The notes under the pieces are model-generated. The model did no database searches, was not told the DNA's origin, and worked only from the letters and a program-made list of their open reading frames with translations. Made by a program: the position numbers and the translations under genes. From positions 5,337,001-5,401,000 of the forward strand of contig NC_056427.1 of assembly GCF_905147365.1 (NCBI RefSeq): a DNA stretch of 64,000 bases, read 5' to 3'. Positions 20,342 to 31,027 of this stretch are shown here, piece by piece (the stretch's first letter is position 1; every line of letters starts with the position of its first letter). The DNA is from Aricia agestis (lineage: Eukaryota; Arthropoda; Insecta; Lepidoptera; Lycaenidae).

Positions 20342-20850
20342 TTTAAATTAATAAAAACGTGTGGCACTCACACCGTGCTGAAATCTGTCGAATTAAATTA
20401 TACGTGGGAGAGCCATGCTTCAGCACGAATGGGCCGGCTCGACCGGTGAAATACCACGTTCTCACAGAAAACCGGCGTGAAACAGCGCTTGCGCTGTGTT
20501 TCGCCGAGTGAGTGAGTTTACCGGAGGCCCAATCCCCTACCCTATTCCCTTCCCTTCCCATCCCTACCCTCCTCTATTACCCTATTCAAATATTCCTACA
20601 ACCCTATTCCGTCTTAAAAGCCCGGCAACGTACCTGCCTTCTGATGCTGCGAGTGTCCATGGGCGACGGAAGTGACCTATTTGCTCGTTTGCCCCCTTAT
20701 TTCATTAAAAAAAAACGACGTTAGACGATGCATGCCAACTCAGCACAGACGCGGTGTTAGGTTTATTTTCGTTACAGAATTTTTTGATTCGGTCGCCGCG
20801 CTCAAAACCCGCAATAAAAGCTTTGCTATAGCTTAAAATAAACTTTTAAT
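20342..20850 (+). repeat. Family 15 repeat split by SINE-3
   Basis: aaaacgtgtggcactc at left; cgttagacgatgcatgcc, gtgttaggtttattttcgtt and attcggtcgccgcgctc at right. SINE-3 separates them. Confidence 0.6.
20399..20715 (+). mobile_element. SINE-3 inserted in family 15
   Basis: Runs ttatacgtgggagagcc to ttatttcatt plus poly(A). Internal deletion in the agctgcag region (20635). Confidence 0.8.
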
Positions 20851-20851
20851 T

Positions 20852-20947
20852 TCGTTAGTCTCGCTAAAAGTTGAGAATGGCTGAACCGATTCGGCTAATT
20901 TTAATCTCAAAATATTTACGAAAGTCCAGAGAAGGTTTATATTAGGA
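20852..20947 (+). mobile_element. Helitron f7 fragment
   Basis: gaatggctgaaccgattcgg, tcaaaatatttacgaaagtc. The end is lost. Confidence 0.45.
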
Positions 20948-20994
20948 GAAAACGTGGGCGTAGCCACACTGGGGCAAGCTGGGGCGCTTGCCCC

Positions 20995-21068
20995 ACCCTG
21001 GCTCTGACCTATAAGGTGCCAAACTAAACAAAAACTGTTGTTTAGTTAGGCACCTTATAGGTGAGAGC
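20995..21068. repeat. Hairpin, about 30-bp arms
   Basis: gctctgacctataaggtgcc plus aaactaaacaa is mirrored by ttgtttagtt aggcaccttatagg and agagcc. Confidence 0.65.
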
Positions 21069-21376
21069 CAAGGTGTTTCCAAATTTTTTTTCTTACACTA
21101 ACAACATCAACAATCATAATATCCGTTAGAAAGTTACTAAATAAGAAAGTTACAGCGGTCTTTTCAAAGCGAGCGAGACCGTATTACTGTAGAATAACTG
21201 AATAAGTATTACATTTTATGAAAACGCGTAATTCATAACAATATATTTTTCTATTCATAAATAGAACTGGGGGGGGGGAAGTGATACGAAGTTTACCGGG
21301 TCATCTATTATTATTAAAAATGTGAAAGTTTGTCTGCCTGTCTGTATGTTTATCTACAGCATCTTAGATGGCTAAC

Positions 21377-21474
21377 GGCGGTTCCCAATATTTGATCTAT
21401 TTATGTCAATTGTGAGCTATTCCTATCTCTAGTAGGGCAAAACCAGAGATAGATCAAATATTGGGAACGGCCGT
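21377..21474. repeat. Fold-back, about 98 bp
   Basis: cggttcccaatatttgatct is mirrored by agatcaaatattgggaacgg. Confidence 0.6.
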
Positions 21475-22132
21475 AAACCAATTTAGCTTGCTATCCCCTC
21501 AACAGTGGCGAACCCCTGTAAGGGTCATCGGTGTGTGAGTTATCGGGCAACTTGGGCCATAATGTAAATACCTTATAGACTAACATACATACAATTATAC
21601 TAACACTAACACTAAATATCTACGTATTGTCTGCAACGTGGGGCGCGATGTTTTATAATACGCAAAGGCACATATAGTAAATAATCTGACCACAATCCGA
21701 CAGCACATGTCATATCAGAATATTGACACAAACGTCGAACAAAACTTTTTGTTTACTGTCTGTGCTGGTGCTACCTCTAGCGTCAAAATATTGCAGTCTT
21801 ATTCGTTTATTGAGCGTTTTTTTTCGCAACAAAAACTATCAAAATATATCCTTTTCCGTCAAAGTAACTGCATATATATTCCATCTCTACTGAGAACTCA
21901 AACGACGCTTGCTAGCTGTCTTGCTCTACATAAACGCGTTTCAATATGATAAACAAACACAAAAGTAGTTTATCGCTGTGTTTGCACACAGCGCCCCGGA
22001 AAGGGTTGCACCACAGATGCGGACTTTTGACGTGCGACCCTTAGGGTCAATTTATATTAGCGCAGAGTCGAAGCGAAGTATCAAAACCGAACATTGCTAT
22101 ATCCAACCTTAACTCCAAAGCGTTAAGGCACA
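21475..22132. other. Unassigned intron with a two-copy repeat
   Basis: Block 21690-21805 (gtcgaacaaaactttttgtt, gctacctctagcgtcaaaat) recurs in diverged form at 51008-51125. Nothing else recognised. Confidence 0.4.
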
Positions 22133-22217
22133 CATTACAGTTTCCAATGCGGGAATGTAACCCCCGACCTCCGAGTCAAGAGCCACGCTCTTAACCACTG
22201 GACTACGGAGGCGTTGG
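22133..22217 (-). mobile_element. SINE-2 head fragment
   Basis: tRNA-like part only: ctccgagtcaagagccacgc, taaccactggactacggagg. B box degraded. Confidence 0.55.
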
Positions 22218-22234
22218 TAAATAAATAAATATTC

Positions 22235-22272
22235 CCTATTTCAGTGCAACGGAGTTGCGGGAATCATCTAGT
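22235..22272 (+). mobile_element. Helitron f4 3' end only
   Basis: Hairpin GCAAC-gga-GTTGC, spacer and CTAG at 22268-22271. Confidence 0.5.
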
Positions 22273-22403
22273 TAATATTATAAATTACCGGATAATGTAT
22301 GCAGCATAGGATTTTTATTACAACATTTTGTACCCGTCAAGGCGGGAAAAAGGATTTTTATCCCAGACTTATTGAAGTATGCTAATTTTTGTAAATTGAG
22401 TTT

Positions 22404-22826
22404 TCACTTATAATACCACAAGAGCTTCAAAATTATCGGATATTTCCCGATAGGTTCGTTGCAAACAAATGAAGGATTCAAGTTTTTCAGGTTAAAAAAT
22501 CACGAGCGCGAAGCGCGAGTGATTTTTCCTGAAAAACTTGACGACTTTATTTGTTTGCAGGGAACCTTGAGGGAAATGCCAGATAATTTTGAAGCTCGTG
22601 TGGTATTCGGGGGATTATTTTTCCGTCCCAAATGTCGGCCAATATAATTGCACCATGAGACACAATTGAATTCAACCTGTCAGTTTGACGTGTTTGTCTT
22701 TTATATATAGCAACTACCAGAGAAAATTTTCAAAAAATTATCAGTATAATACCATGTAGGTTGTACCACGTGACGTCGAATGGTGCAATTCTATTGGTCG
22801 ATATTTGGGTCGGAAAAATAATCAGT
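22404..22826. repeat. Two adjacent nested inverted repeats
   Basis: 22404-22610: outer arms taataccacaagagcttcaa, inner palindrome 22459-22562 centred on gagcgcgaagcgcgag. 22614-22826: arms attatttttccgtcccaaat and tggtgcaattctattggtcg. The arms of the second directly follow the first. Confidence 0.6.
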
Positions 22827-23563
22827 GATATTTACTTGTGATGAAATAATTTTATAAATTGTTATAATTACGCCTGCAACGGGTTGTGGACGCTATTACT
22901 AGATAATTACAACTTATTTTATATTGAAAAGGACTTACCGTATTTGAATAAACTTAATTTTATTTCCGTGAGCTCATTTATAATTCATTCGAAAACTTTA
23001 ACGAAAAATTAACACACACAAAAACCATTAATTAGTAAGGAGTAATTAACAAAAAACACGTAGAATTTAATCATAATATGTAAAATGTACTTACTTAAGA
23101 GGGCAACTAACCCAAAAAATCAAACATCGTCCTTCTCTCTTCACACTCACGCCCGTCTTTCATATGCCAGGTGAAAAAGGACGACGTGGAATCATCGCCG
23201 AGTTAAACTTTCTTAATAAGTCGATAAATAATATACAACATTTTAAAAATCCGCCAGGTCAGTGTCTCAATAATAGAATTGTATACATACAATGTCATAA
23301 AATATTAACTTAGTTGAATGCATGGTTATGGTAATATATGAAATATTCGTCAAAATAAGATGCATCTTTGAGATTTTTTCTATCAAGAAAATTTTAAGAT
23401 ATCGTGTTTTCGCTCAGATCACATTCTTGGAAATATAATGTAGTATCTATGTTTGGAAAATGAAACAATTCAGGGCTTATTTTCAAGTATAAAAATGAAT
23501 TATAAGATCGACAATTTTGGGTTAGTCGCCCTTGCTTGATATATTTCGTGTCGTTCCTTTTAA
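22827..23563. other. Unassigned intronic DNA
   Basis: AT-rich; no repeats or exons recognised. Confidence 0.4.
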
Positions 23564-23765
23564 TCCAAGCTAATATTATTATAAATGTGAAATTTTGTCT
23601 GTAACCTCTTCACGCCAAAACCGCTGAACCTTTTTTGCTGAAATTCGGTATGGAGGTAACCTTTGGAAAAAACATTATGCACAAAACCTTTTATCCCGGA
23701 TAAATGTACAGCTCACGCGCGAACTAATTTTGGCGCAACTGAACGGGCATCATCTTGACATCTAG
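23564..23765 (+). mobile_element. Helitron f4 copy
   Basis: Starts TCCAAGCTAATATT, ends gggcatcatcttgacatCTAG + T. The terminal hairpin is degraded. Confidence 0.6.
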
Positions 23766-24002
23766 TATTTTATAAACTGCATGTAAACTTTATCTAAAAC
23801 CCTAACATAATCCAAAAATCCGTAACGGCATTTTTACTGCTATCTGAAAAACTAACGCCAGTTATTTGGCTGACTGCCACCGATTAGCTGGTGGGTCTGG
23901 GCAGACGAGACACAGAATAGCGCAACGCTTGTATTTCTAACCAGTGAACTTCTAACAAGTGAAATAAAATTGTCGTGATTTATATTTTCTCGCCTTACAA
24001 AT

Positions 24003-24167
24003 CTGCCCTGGGCCTAGAGGCAAGTAGCAAGCGATTATCGTAAACGCCAACAAAATGTATGGGATTTGACATTAGTATTCGCTAGCGAAGCGATGACTTA
24101 TGTCAAATCGCATACATTTTGTTGGCGTTTACGATAATCGCTTGCCACGTCTTGTCTAGTAGGGCAG
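24003..24167. mobile_element. Fold-back MITE (CTGCCCT ends)
   Basis: Long arms with gcaagcgattatcgtaaacg and ccaacaaaatgtatg, mirrored almost perfectly. Outer CTGCCCT/AGGGCAG. Confidence 0.68.
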
Positions 24168-24179
24168 GACTCAGCGAAT

Positions 24180-24268
24180 ATTTCAAGACTAAAATTTGCC
24201 AAATCGGTTCTGCCATTTTCGAGTTTTAGAGACTAACAAAATTGGAAAATCATTTTTATTTATATAGA
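24180..24268 (-). mobile_element. Helitron f7 fragment
   Basis: tttcaagactaaaatttgcc, ccattttcgagttttagaga. Confidence 0.45.
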
Positions 24269-24660
24269 TAAATAGTGTCTGCGATTTTTCATTACTTTAT
24301 TCTTGATAGCATGAGAGTTAAATTCTTTTATCGATTAGTAGTAACTAAGAAGAGATTTAGACACAAAATGATAAAACAACTTTTGTCATAATCTCTATAT
24401 TTTGTCCCTGTGTAAACGTAATACGCGGTGTCTCCTCCAAAACCTCTCGTTCGCGCGGATGCATAAATCCAGTCTAAAAATACCCATCACAAAATTTTGT
24501 ACAATGCTACTTCTTATGAAGTTGTCACTTCATAAAAATAGTTTAAAAATTTAAAAAACACGCTTTTAGCACGCATAAAAAATTACAAAAACCCTTTCAT
24601 TTATTACCCATAATATTATGATATGGAGGTACATTTCAAATAGCCTGGCCATTTAGCCGA
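24269..24660. other. Unassigned intronic DNA
   Basis: Nothing recognised. Confidence 0.35.
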
Positions 24661-24812
24661 AACTTTTTCGTTATCACTTCGTTATAAAATCGTCGATCAA
24701 AATGTATGGAATTGACATTAGACGAGTCGAACGTCAACGTCATATTAACGAACGCTTATATCAATTCCATACATTTTCATCGGCGATTCTATAACGAAGC
24801 GATAACGAAAAG
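24661..24812. mobile_element. Fold-back element
   Basis: ttcgttatcacttcgttata with aatgtatggaattga is mirrored by caattccatacattttc and tataacgaagcgataacgaa. The arm style resembles the 24003 element (aaatgtatgg core). Confidence 0.6.
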
Positions 24813-25231
24813 ATTTTGGTTCACCCCCCAGTCCACCATCTTGAGAAGGCCGTCATATTGGATTTGTAATGACGAGAACTCAGAGTGTGGACAAAATTTC
24901 ATCCTAATCGAAGACCGGGAAGTGGGTCAAACAAGATTCCAAGATTTTCTTACATAGTTCCGTGAAGCTAATAAAAGTGTGTTAAAAAACGCATTTAAAA
25001 ATGTCGCCGGCTGTAGTCGCGGCCACAAGCATCTCGTATGCACAACCCCACACAAGTAAACAGGAAAATATTTTATTTCATTCGTGTCGTGTAACGTTTT
25101 CCACGGATTTTATTTAATAGTTCGTCGTTTGTGTTTAGTTTTTTTTCCGACAATTTGAAATACGCAACGAGTTTTTGTGCAGTTCAAATATTATGTACTT
25201 AGTTGAAACACTAAATTTATTTTAACGGCCT
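24813..25231. other. Unassigned intronic DNA
   Basis: An open frame covers 24706-24957, but it overlaps the fold-back and has no recognisable domain. No exon called. Confidence 0.35.
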
Positions 25232-25345
25232 AAAACTGCGTTTCCACCGGAGATGTGTTGCGAGGAATATGTTTTTGAGAACCAATAGAATCGCTTCATT
25301 GACGCGTGCTATTGGATCTTAAAAACTTTGGTGGAAACGCAGCTT
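25232..25345. mobile_element. Small TIR element (CTGCGTTTCCACC ends)
   Basis: CTGCGTTTCCACC at left, GGTGGAAACGCAG at right, 114 bp. Confidence 0.6.
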
Positions 25346-25470
25346 AAAGGTGGCTTTCCGATCCTTGGCACTTTTTTCCTATCTACCGTGACGTACCGAT
25401 GATAAGAATCGTGTCCATTATCTTGGTCAACGTCTCAATATGGCACTTTTAAACATTTAGGCATTTTTTA

Positions 25471-25516
25471 AATTCCAATTGACGTCCGATTTCAGAATCG
25501 GACGTCAATTGGAATT
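25471..25516. repeat. Perfect short hairpin
   Basis: aattccaattgacgtccgat is mirrored exactly around a loop of about four bases. Confidence 0.7.
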
Positions 25517-25531
25517 ATATTTAATACATAA

Positions 25532-25731
25532 CTAGCTATTTGACCGAGCTTTGCTCGGTATTCGATAAAACACGAATAAAATGACATTTTCTTAAAATGA
25601 TTCCTAGCTAGATCGATTTATCGCCCTCGAAACCCCCTATATACTAAATATCATGAAAATCGTTGGAGCCGATATATATATATACTTATATATATTTATA
25701 TATACAAGAATTGCTCGTTTAAAGATATAAT
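25532..25731 (-). mobile_element. Helitron f8 copy
   Basis: CTAG at left, hairpin ACCGAGC-ttt-GCTCGGT, gataaaacacgaataaaatg, short TA runs, then the gctcgtttaaagatata 5' end. Confidence 0.78.
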
Positions 25732-25734
25732 TAT

Positions 25735-25868
25735 AATTAATACATATTTAATACACATCCATGACCCAGGAACATTGAAAACTTTTTGTTCCGTCGGCGG
25801 GATTCGAACCCGCGACCCCCGGCTTGAGCTGCCGCACACTCTTAACCATTGAACCACAGAGGTCATCA
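25735..25868 (-). mobile_element. SINE-1, 3'-shortened
   Basis: The tRNA-like head (B box ggattcgaacccg on plus) and first half are present; about 140 bp of the 3' body is missing. Directly beside the f8 end. Confidence 0.75.
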
Positions 25869-26290
25869 AACAAACCTGTCACGCGTCAAATAAACCACAC
25901 CTTAAATATCTTATCATAAATTTTTCAGCCCTTAATAAGCCTAAGGAACCTTTTTAAAACCCTATCACGTATTTAATACCCTTCGCCCCTAAATGGTCGT
26001 TACTGCCCTAATGTAAGCCGTCTGAGACCCTAATCGCACTGAACGGCCAGATAATTTTTATTTAACTCAAAATAAAATTAGATATATTTTACTAATTAGC
26101 AAAATACTTGACAAATTATTTAGGTTTAAAGGCCGCGCACACCGGAATGGCAGCGGCGAGGCGAGCACTTTCAGTGTCATGTGATTTTAAACTTTATCTT
26201 CATTTTTGTAATACATAGTATCGCTTGACAAATCGCGGCCACGAGCGGCCACGGGCGGCCGTAGACTTCTCAAGGCTTGGGTATTTTTTT
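25869..26290. other. Intron with a GC-rich patch
   Basis: 26130-26275 is GC-rich (ggccgcgcacaccggaatgg, gcggccacgagcggccacgg) against an AT-rich background; possibly a MITE. No coding exon. Confidence 0.35.
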
Positions 26291-26395
26291 GCACCTGCAG
26301 CTCTTCTAATGTTGCGAGTGTCCAGGGGTGACGGTAGTTGCTTTCCATCGGGTGATCCGTTTTGCCCCCTTATTTTATATAAATAATAAAAAAAA
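26291..26395 (+). mobile_element. SINE-3 fragment (5'-truncated)
   Basis: gcacctgcagctcttctaat to gcccccttatttt and an A-rich end. It lies 100 bp before the SPR exon. Confidence 0.7.
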
Positions 26396-26494
26396 CAGGT
26401 GCACGATAAAATGTGTACAGAATTGCTCGAAATCAGAGCATTGAAAATTAAACTCTATCCACATACAATAGAGCTCAAATTCCTTTAATTCCAG

Positions 26495-26633
26495 GTGCAC
26501 GATGCCTCGAGTGAAGAAATGCCTCATCTACATCGGAGTGGCGGCCTTCCTTCATCAGCTTCCAAGATTCTTCGACCAGAACTACGTATCACGAGTGACC
26601 TGGTGGAGGGGCCATTACGAGAACGTGTGCTCG
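26495..26633 (+). CDS. SPR: Sex peptide / myoinhibitory peptide receptor, exon with TM4 and ECL2
   Basis: A 139-nt internal exon. Acceptor tttaattccag ends at 26494; donor GTAATT at 26634. Its first G completes the split Trp codon from 5052. Then 46 codons: CTMPRVKKCLIYIGVAAFLH, QLPRFFDQNYVSRVTWW, RGHYENVCS. This covers intracellular loop 2, TM4 and extracellular loop 2. The cysteine in ENVC is the expected partner of the TM3-end disulphide. WCTMPRV and AFLHQLPRFFD are, from memory, nearly identical to Drosophila SPR. The exon ends in phase 0 and joins VELSPWV at 28990. Confidence 0.9.
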
Positions 26634-26897
26634 GTAATTTCAACCTTATTACTATTACTTAGGGTATAATATATTGGTGTCACAACTGTAAAACTAGTGG
26701 TAGGCAATTTTTGTAATTGCCAGAGCAATATGTACTTTATTACTTTACTGTAAGGTACATAATTATTGCTTTTCAACCATATTCCTATGATATTAAAGGT
26801 GACTTTCCTGCCCTCTTTCTTTTCTTTCTACCGACATTGAACTAGCGAGTAGCTAGCTTTACATGGATCATCTTGTCAGACAATCATGTGATCAGCC

Positions 26898-27197
26898 CAT
26901 AAAGTTAATATACCTAGCGGAATAGAGAAACAAAGGCCTAAGCAAGAGAGATGTCACTATCAGTAACATTGCGTGGTAAAAAGAGACGTGTGATACTGTC
27001 ATCAGCGGCACTCTTTTTTGACGTCCAGTCAGCACGTGCCGCAAGTTGACAATTTAATCTCATAGAATTCATGTTCAATCAAGCTTGTATAATTGTATAC
27101 GTGCACATATTTTTCACACAGATGAAAACCAATTTCGGTTTCGTTTGACAGCTCGAGATTGTTGCTCTATTCCGCTAGGTATAATATTAACTTTATG
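26898..27197. mobile_element. MITE family 11, 8-bp TSD
   Basis: CATAAAGTTAATATACC at left, mirrored at right with two extra bases. TSD GATCAGCC / GATCAGAC (7 of 8). Intronic between SPR exons. Confidence 0.75.
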
Positions 27198-27224
27198 GAT
27201 CAGACAGCCTCCAAAACAAACATG

Positions 27225-27466
27225 GAAATAAATACGTGTGGCACTCGGGGACTGCCGCGGTAAAGCTATTGCATAGTATTATCTACTTATTGCAATTATA
27301 ATTCGCATATGTCTGGTCGCACGTACACATACACTGTGCCGCAATCTGCGGAACTGAAACTACGTTAGAAGATGCACGGGGGTATGAGGTTTATTTTCGT
27401 TACGGAATTTCGTGATTCGGTCGCCGCGCTCGAAGCGATAAAAACTGTGCAATAGGAGCTTAATTA
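27225..27466 (+). repeat. Family 15 repeat
   Basis: acgtgtggcactcggggact, taaagctattgcatagtatt, cgttacggaatttcgtgatt, tcggtcgccgcgctcg. Confidence 0.65.
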
Positions 27467-27469
27467 CAT

Positions 27470-27546
27470 TTGTCCAAACGGGAATCGAACCCGTGACCAA
27501 ACCAAGAGCCACACTCCAAACAACTATAGAGGTCCACCAATAAACC
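27470..27546 (-). mobile_element. tRNA-derived SINE head fragment, another family
   Basis: Minus strand has a B box GGTTCGATTCC in cacgggttcgattcccg and an anticodon-arm-like middle, but no clean cloverleaf or acceptor stem, so not a working tRNA gene. Confidence 0.5.
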
Positions 27547-27570
27547 AAAGTAATTACTTTGGTTTATTGG
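27537..27570. repeat. 34-bp perfect palindrome
   Basis: ccaataaaccaaagtaa is followed at once by its exact reverse complement, with no loop. Confidence 0.8.
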
Positions 27571-28989
27571 TTGGTTGTAATTACTCAAGCATATTTCCAC
27601 TCCAATACAGATGTAATAACCCTTGATAAATATCTGTGATGTCTTTTTAACCATACAGAAACCCATTGGACACAAGACCATTAAACCCACACCGAATGAC
27701 AGAAAATGACCATAAATTAACACAAAATGGTGAACAAAACAAAATAAATTCCCTCGGAAAATACATTTTTGTTTATCACTGATACCGAAAGTAAGGATGG
27801 GCGTGAACGAACATTTCTGAGTAATCAGGCTGTTTTAAGTTAAAATTGTTTCCGTGACAAAGTGTAATATTTGATTTTGTCAATATATATTATCATACTA
27901 AGTGCAATTTGAGTTTATTAAATAATTTATTTAATATCTTGTGAAACAAAAACTTTTATTTTAGACATGACGTAATTTAGTTGTGATGTTATTAGTTTTT
28001 TCGTATAGAAACTCTACTTAGTCCTGTATCAAAACGATCATAATAACATTTTAGCCAGTAGTACTCACTTTTTTCTTACCCAGTCCTCATAGTATTTCTA
28101 TACCAAATTTTATAAAACTCGGTTCAAGGTTTTAAGCTTAAAATAGTAACACACCGACGCTTTTGCATTTATAATACTAGTATGACAATTGAAATGTTTT
28201 ATTGCCTTGTTTTCTCAAGCTTACACGTCGTGCTAACAAATTCTGAGCGTTGGACCCAATGGGGCCCTAAAGTTGGAGACATTTGAACATCCAAAACCAG
28301 TCCTTACGACAGTAACCGTCACTGAAACCGCCATTATCACATCGGCTTTATTTGAGATCTAATTGTATTGAAACCTTTTTGTAATTTATTTTCGTCTTTT
28401 ACTTTTAATGAGTATACACTATACAGTATACAATATTCATAAAGTATTCTTCGATTAAAATTTTCCTTTGTGGATTAAAAATGTATGAAATATGCGACAT
28501 TAATTTAAAACTGTTAATTTAAAGTTGTTTTCGGTGGTTTTTCGTCCAAAATAATATTTTTAGGACTATTGTCTGCTATCGCGAAAACTGCTTAATCTAT
28601 TTTGATTATTAGGTTAGGTTAGGCATAGTAAACCACAAAAGATAGCTTTTTATTCCGAAGAACGTAAAATTGAAAAAGTTGCGATTAATTATTACGTTGC
28701 TAAACTATACATAAAATCCATTCTTTTTTAGGGTTCCGTACCCAAAGGGTAAAAACGGGACCCTATTATTATTTATATTTCTGGTCCTAAGACTCCATAT
28801 AAGTATGTGAAAAACAAACATTATCAAAAATTTTAATTTTCCACTTCTAATATGTCTGCATCCCTCCTATTATTATAAAGATAGTAAGCTGTCTATCTAC
28901 ATAACTCATAACCATTCAAAAATGTCAGCATACCCTTTTAAATACAGCAAAATATAGACAAAATCACCAATACAATATCTCTTTTTCAG
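27571..28989. other. Rest of the short SPR intron
   Basis: AT-rich. A family 17 end fragment (agggttccgtacccaaaggg, 28730) is the only repeat recognised. Acceptor ctctttttcag ends at 28989. Confidence 0.5.
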
Positions 28990-29535
28990 GTGGAGCTCTC
29001 TCCCTGGGTGAAGACGCTATCCTTGGACGCTTACTTCATCACATACTTTGCCTTCCGAGTTCTCTTCGTCCACCTCATCCCCTGCACTTCCCTGATCGTC
29101 CTCAACGTCCTCCTGTTCCGAGCTATGAGGACAGCCCAGATCAACCGACAGAAACTCTTCAAGGAGAACAGAAAATCTGAATGCAAACGCCTCAGAGACT
29201 CCAACTGTACCACTTTAATGCTGATCGTCGTGGTGACAGTTTTTCTGATGGTAGAAATACCTGTTGCCGTGGTTACAATCCTTCACATTATATCCAGCAC
29301 CGTTGTTGAGATTCTGGACTACCATATCGCGAATATTCTGATCCTCGTCACGAATTTCTTCATCATCGTCTCTTATCCCATCAATTTTGCCATCTACTGC
29401 GGCATGTCCAGGCAGTTTAGGGAAACTTTCAAGGAGTTGTTTATAAGAGGAGCGGTCACGACTAGAAATGGTGGTTCCAGTAGATATTCCTTGGTCAATG
29501 GTCCTAGAACGTGTACCAACGAAACTGTACTTTAA
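28990..29535 (+). CDS. SPR: Sex peptide / myoinhibitory peptide receptor, last coding exon (TM5 to C-terminus)
   Basis: The last coding exon begins after ctttttcag (28989) in phase 0 and ends at TAA 29533-29535: 181 codons. The GTG at 28990 is an internal valine, not a start. TM5 spans about residues 18-45; loop 3 is basic (KLFKENRKSECKRLRD); TM6 is about 74-100 with VEIPVAVV; TM7 is about 112-137. The NPxxY motif appears as YPINFAIY, followed by CGMSRQFRETFKELF (helix 8). The tail ends SSRYSLVNGPRTCTNETVL; the final T-V-L fits a class I PDZ ligand. In the family, myoinhibitory peptides are the ancestral ligands and sex peptide is a Drosophila-lineage ligand, with Gi/o coupling. The three exons give about 261 residues of an expected 410-440. 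Confidence 0.92.
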   Translation: MELSPWVKTLSLDAYFITYFAFRVLFVHLIPCTSLIVLNVLLFRAMRTAQINRQKLFKENRKSECKRLRDSNCTTLMLIVVVTVFLMVEIPVAVVTILHIISSTVVEILDYHIANILILVTNFFIIVSYPINFAIYCGMSRQFRETFKELFIRGAVTTRNGGSSRYSLVNGPRTCTNETVL

Positions 29536-30260
29536 GGACATATCAGTAACGGATGGGGTAAGATGGGGTTGTCAAGGTCTGATTGTAGACTCTAGCACAC
29601 GCAAAATAAAGTCCACTTTTCAACGAAACTTACGCACAAAACTAACCACGTTCTGAGTGAAAGTAGACTTTTGCTCCGGATTCCATCAAATCAAAATAGT
29701 ATCCTGACAAGTCAAACGATTTTTGAAGTTTTTGACTTTGACATTTCATGGGAATATCATTTTGTAGTTTAGAGTTTTAAAATATAAGCCAGTATATTGG
29801 TCGGTTCTCGTGACGTCTTAAATCCGACGCCATATTGTATTAGTGTGTCTCTGGTAAGACAAGTTTGACGTAATATAATGAACTCCCAACAAATTCATAT
29901 GCGCCAAAGCACTGACGTATATTTCGGAACGAATCAACAGTTTGGTGTTTGTAGACGTCATAGGCGCTGGCAAGTACTGGCTTAAATTTCAGGACACACC
30001 TATAATACATCGAAACCTTATTGAAACTGTATTATTGTTGGATTAAAACAACATATTCATGCAAAAGACAAGCAAAAATGTTTGCTGTCTTAAATATTTT
30101 GAAATCCCACCTTACCTCATCTCTTTATAATATGATTAACGAATATTATAATTATAAAAATGATTAAGTAAGTAATTATTGTTTTTGTGTATATTTTAAG
30201 CACTATTGTATATTTCATAGTACTTTAAGGCGGTGCCCACCTTATCATTGTAAATGTATT

Positions 30261-30366
30261 ATTGATAGTTTGTACTGTAATATTGATAATTTGTACTGTA
30301 ATATTGACAATTTGTACTGTAATATTGATTGTTTGTATTGCAATATTGATAGTTTTATCGTAACAT
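30261..30366 (+). repeat. 21-bp minisatellite, five units
   Basis: Unit attgatagtttgtactgtaa plus t. The first three units are nearly identical; the last two are diverged. It lies in the probable 3' UTR. Confidence 0.8.
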
Positions 30367-30586
30367 TGATATTTTTATAATATTGATAAGCTGATCACCG
30401 CTGCAAGCGAAGAGCCCTCGCTTGGAGTACTATTTGTAAATACTTTCAATTGTAAATATTACATAGTAATGTATAGTATATTATGTATAGTATATTATGT
30501 ATAGTTTTGTAGGTGTCGATGTTATTTCTTTTGCTATAAGTAGCTGTTTTGTATGTTCTATTTGGACCATGGATAGAAGATGTATT

Positions 30587-30592
30587 AATAAA
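30587..30592 (+). terminator. Candidate SPR polyadenylation signal
   Basis: AATAAA about 1.05 kb after the stop. A second AATAAA at about 29605 is an alternative. Confidence 0.3.
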
Positions 30593-30600
30593 AATGTGAA

Positions 30601-31027
30601 ATATTTTATGCGTTTCATTAAAAACTTTCTTAACCGACTTCGTAAATCAGTATTCAAACTAAATTTTTATGGTACCCAAAAGGTAAAAACTAATTACTAA
30701 GACTTCACTGTCTCTTCATCCGTCCGTCACCAGGTTGTATCTCAAGAACCGATATTTTAAAAGTGCTCTCTCTTGGTGTTTGTTGTACGGAACAAACGCA
30801 ATTTTTTGCCCATCTTTGCTCAATATCAATAATGGCATCACATGTAAAAAACGTAAATATTTTGTGAATATTTCAACTTGAAATACATATTCACAAAGAC
30901 GAATTTAATTATAAGGCTTAATATCTTAGGAATTAAGCATGGATGAGACTGTTATTGGAAAGCTACAAAACATGGATTCGTAGGCTCTACTCCTACGAAT
31001 AATAAAAACTTTATTATTCGTAGCTCC
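30601..31027. other. Downstream DNA with a family 17 fragment
   Basis: 30668-30745 carries ggtacccaaaaggtaaaaac and ccgtcaccaggttgtatctc of family 17 (minus). The rest is unassigned. Confidence 0.4.

Larger units (their letters stand above)
29536..30600 (+). other. Probable SPR 3' UTR
   Basis: No repeats for about 700 bp after the stop. Candidate poly(A) signals AATAAA at about 29605 (very early) and 30587-30592. The real end cannot be read from sequence alone. Confidence 0.4.

Noticed and set aside
28990..28992. GTG as a start codon of a 181-residue protein
   Set aside because: The sequence before it is a splice acceptor and the protein continues from the exon at 26495; a GPCR starting at TM5 makes no sense.
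28990..29535. Identity as myosuppressin or FMRFamide receptor
   Set aside because: WCTMPRV, AFLHQLPRFFD, the loop 3 and the NGPRTCTNETVL ending fit SPR better from memory; kept as the main alternative.
29215..29541. Minus-strand frame of 108 codons
   Set aside because: Shadow of the last SPR exon.
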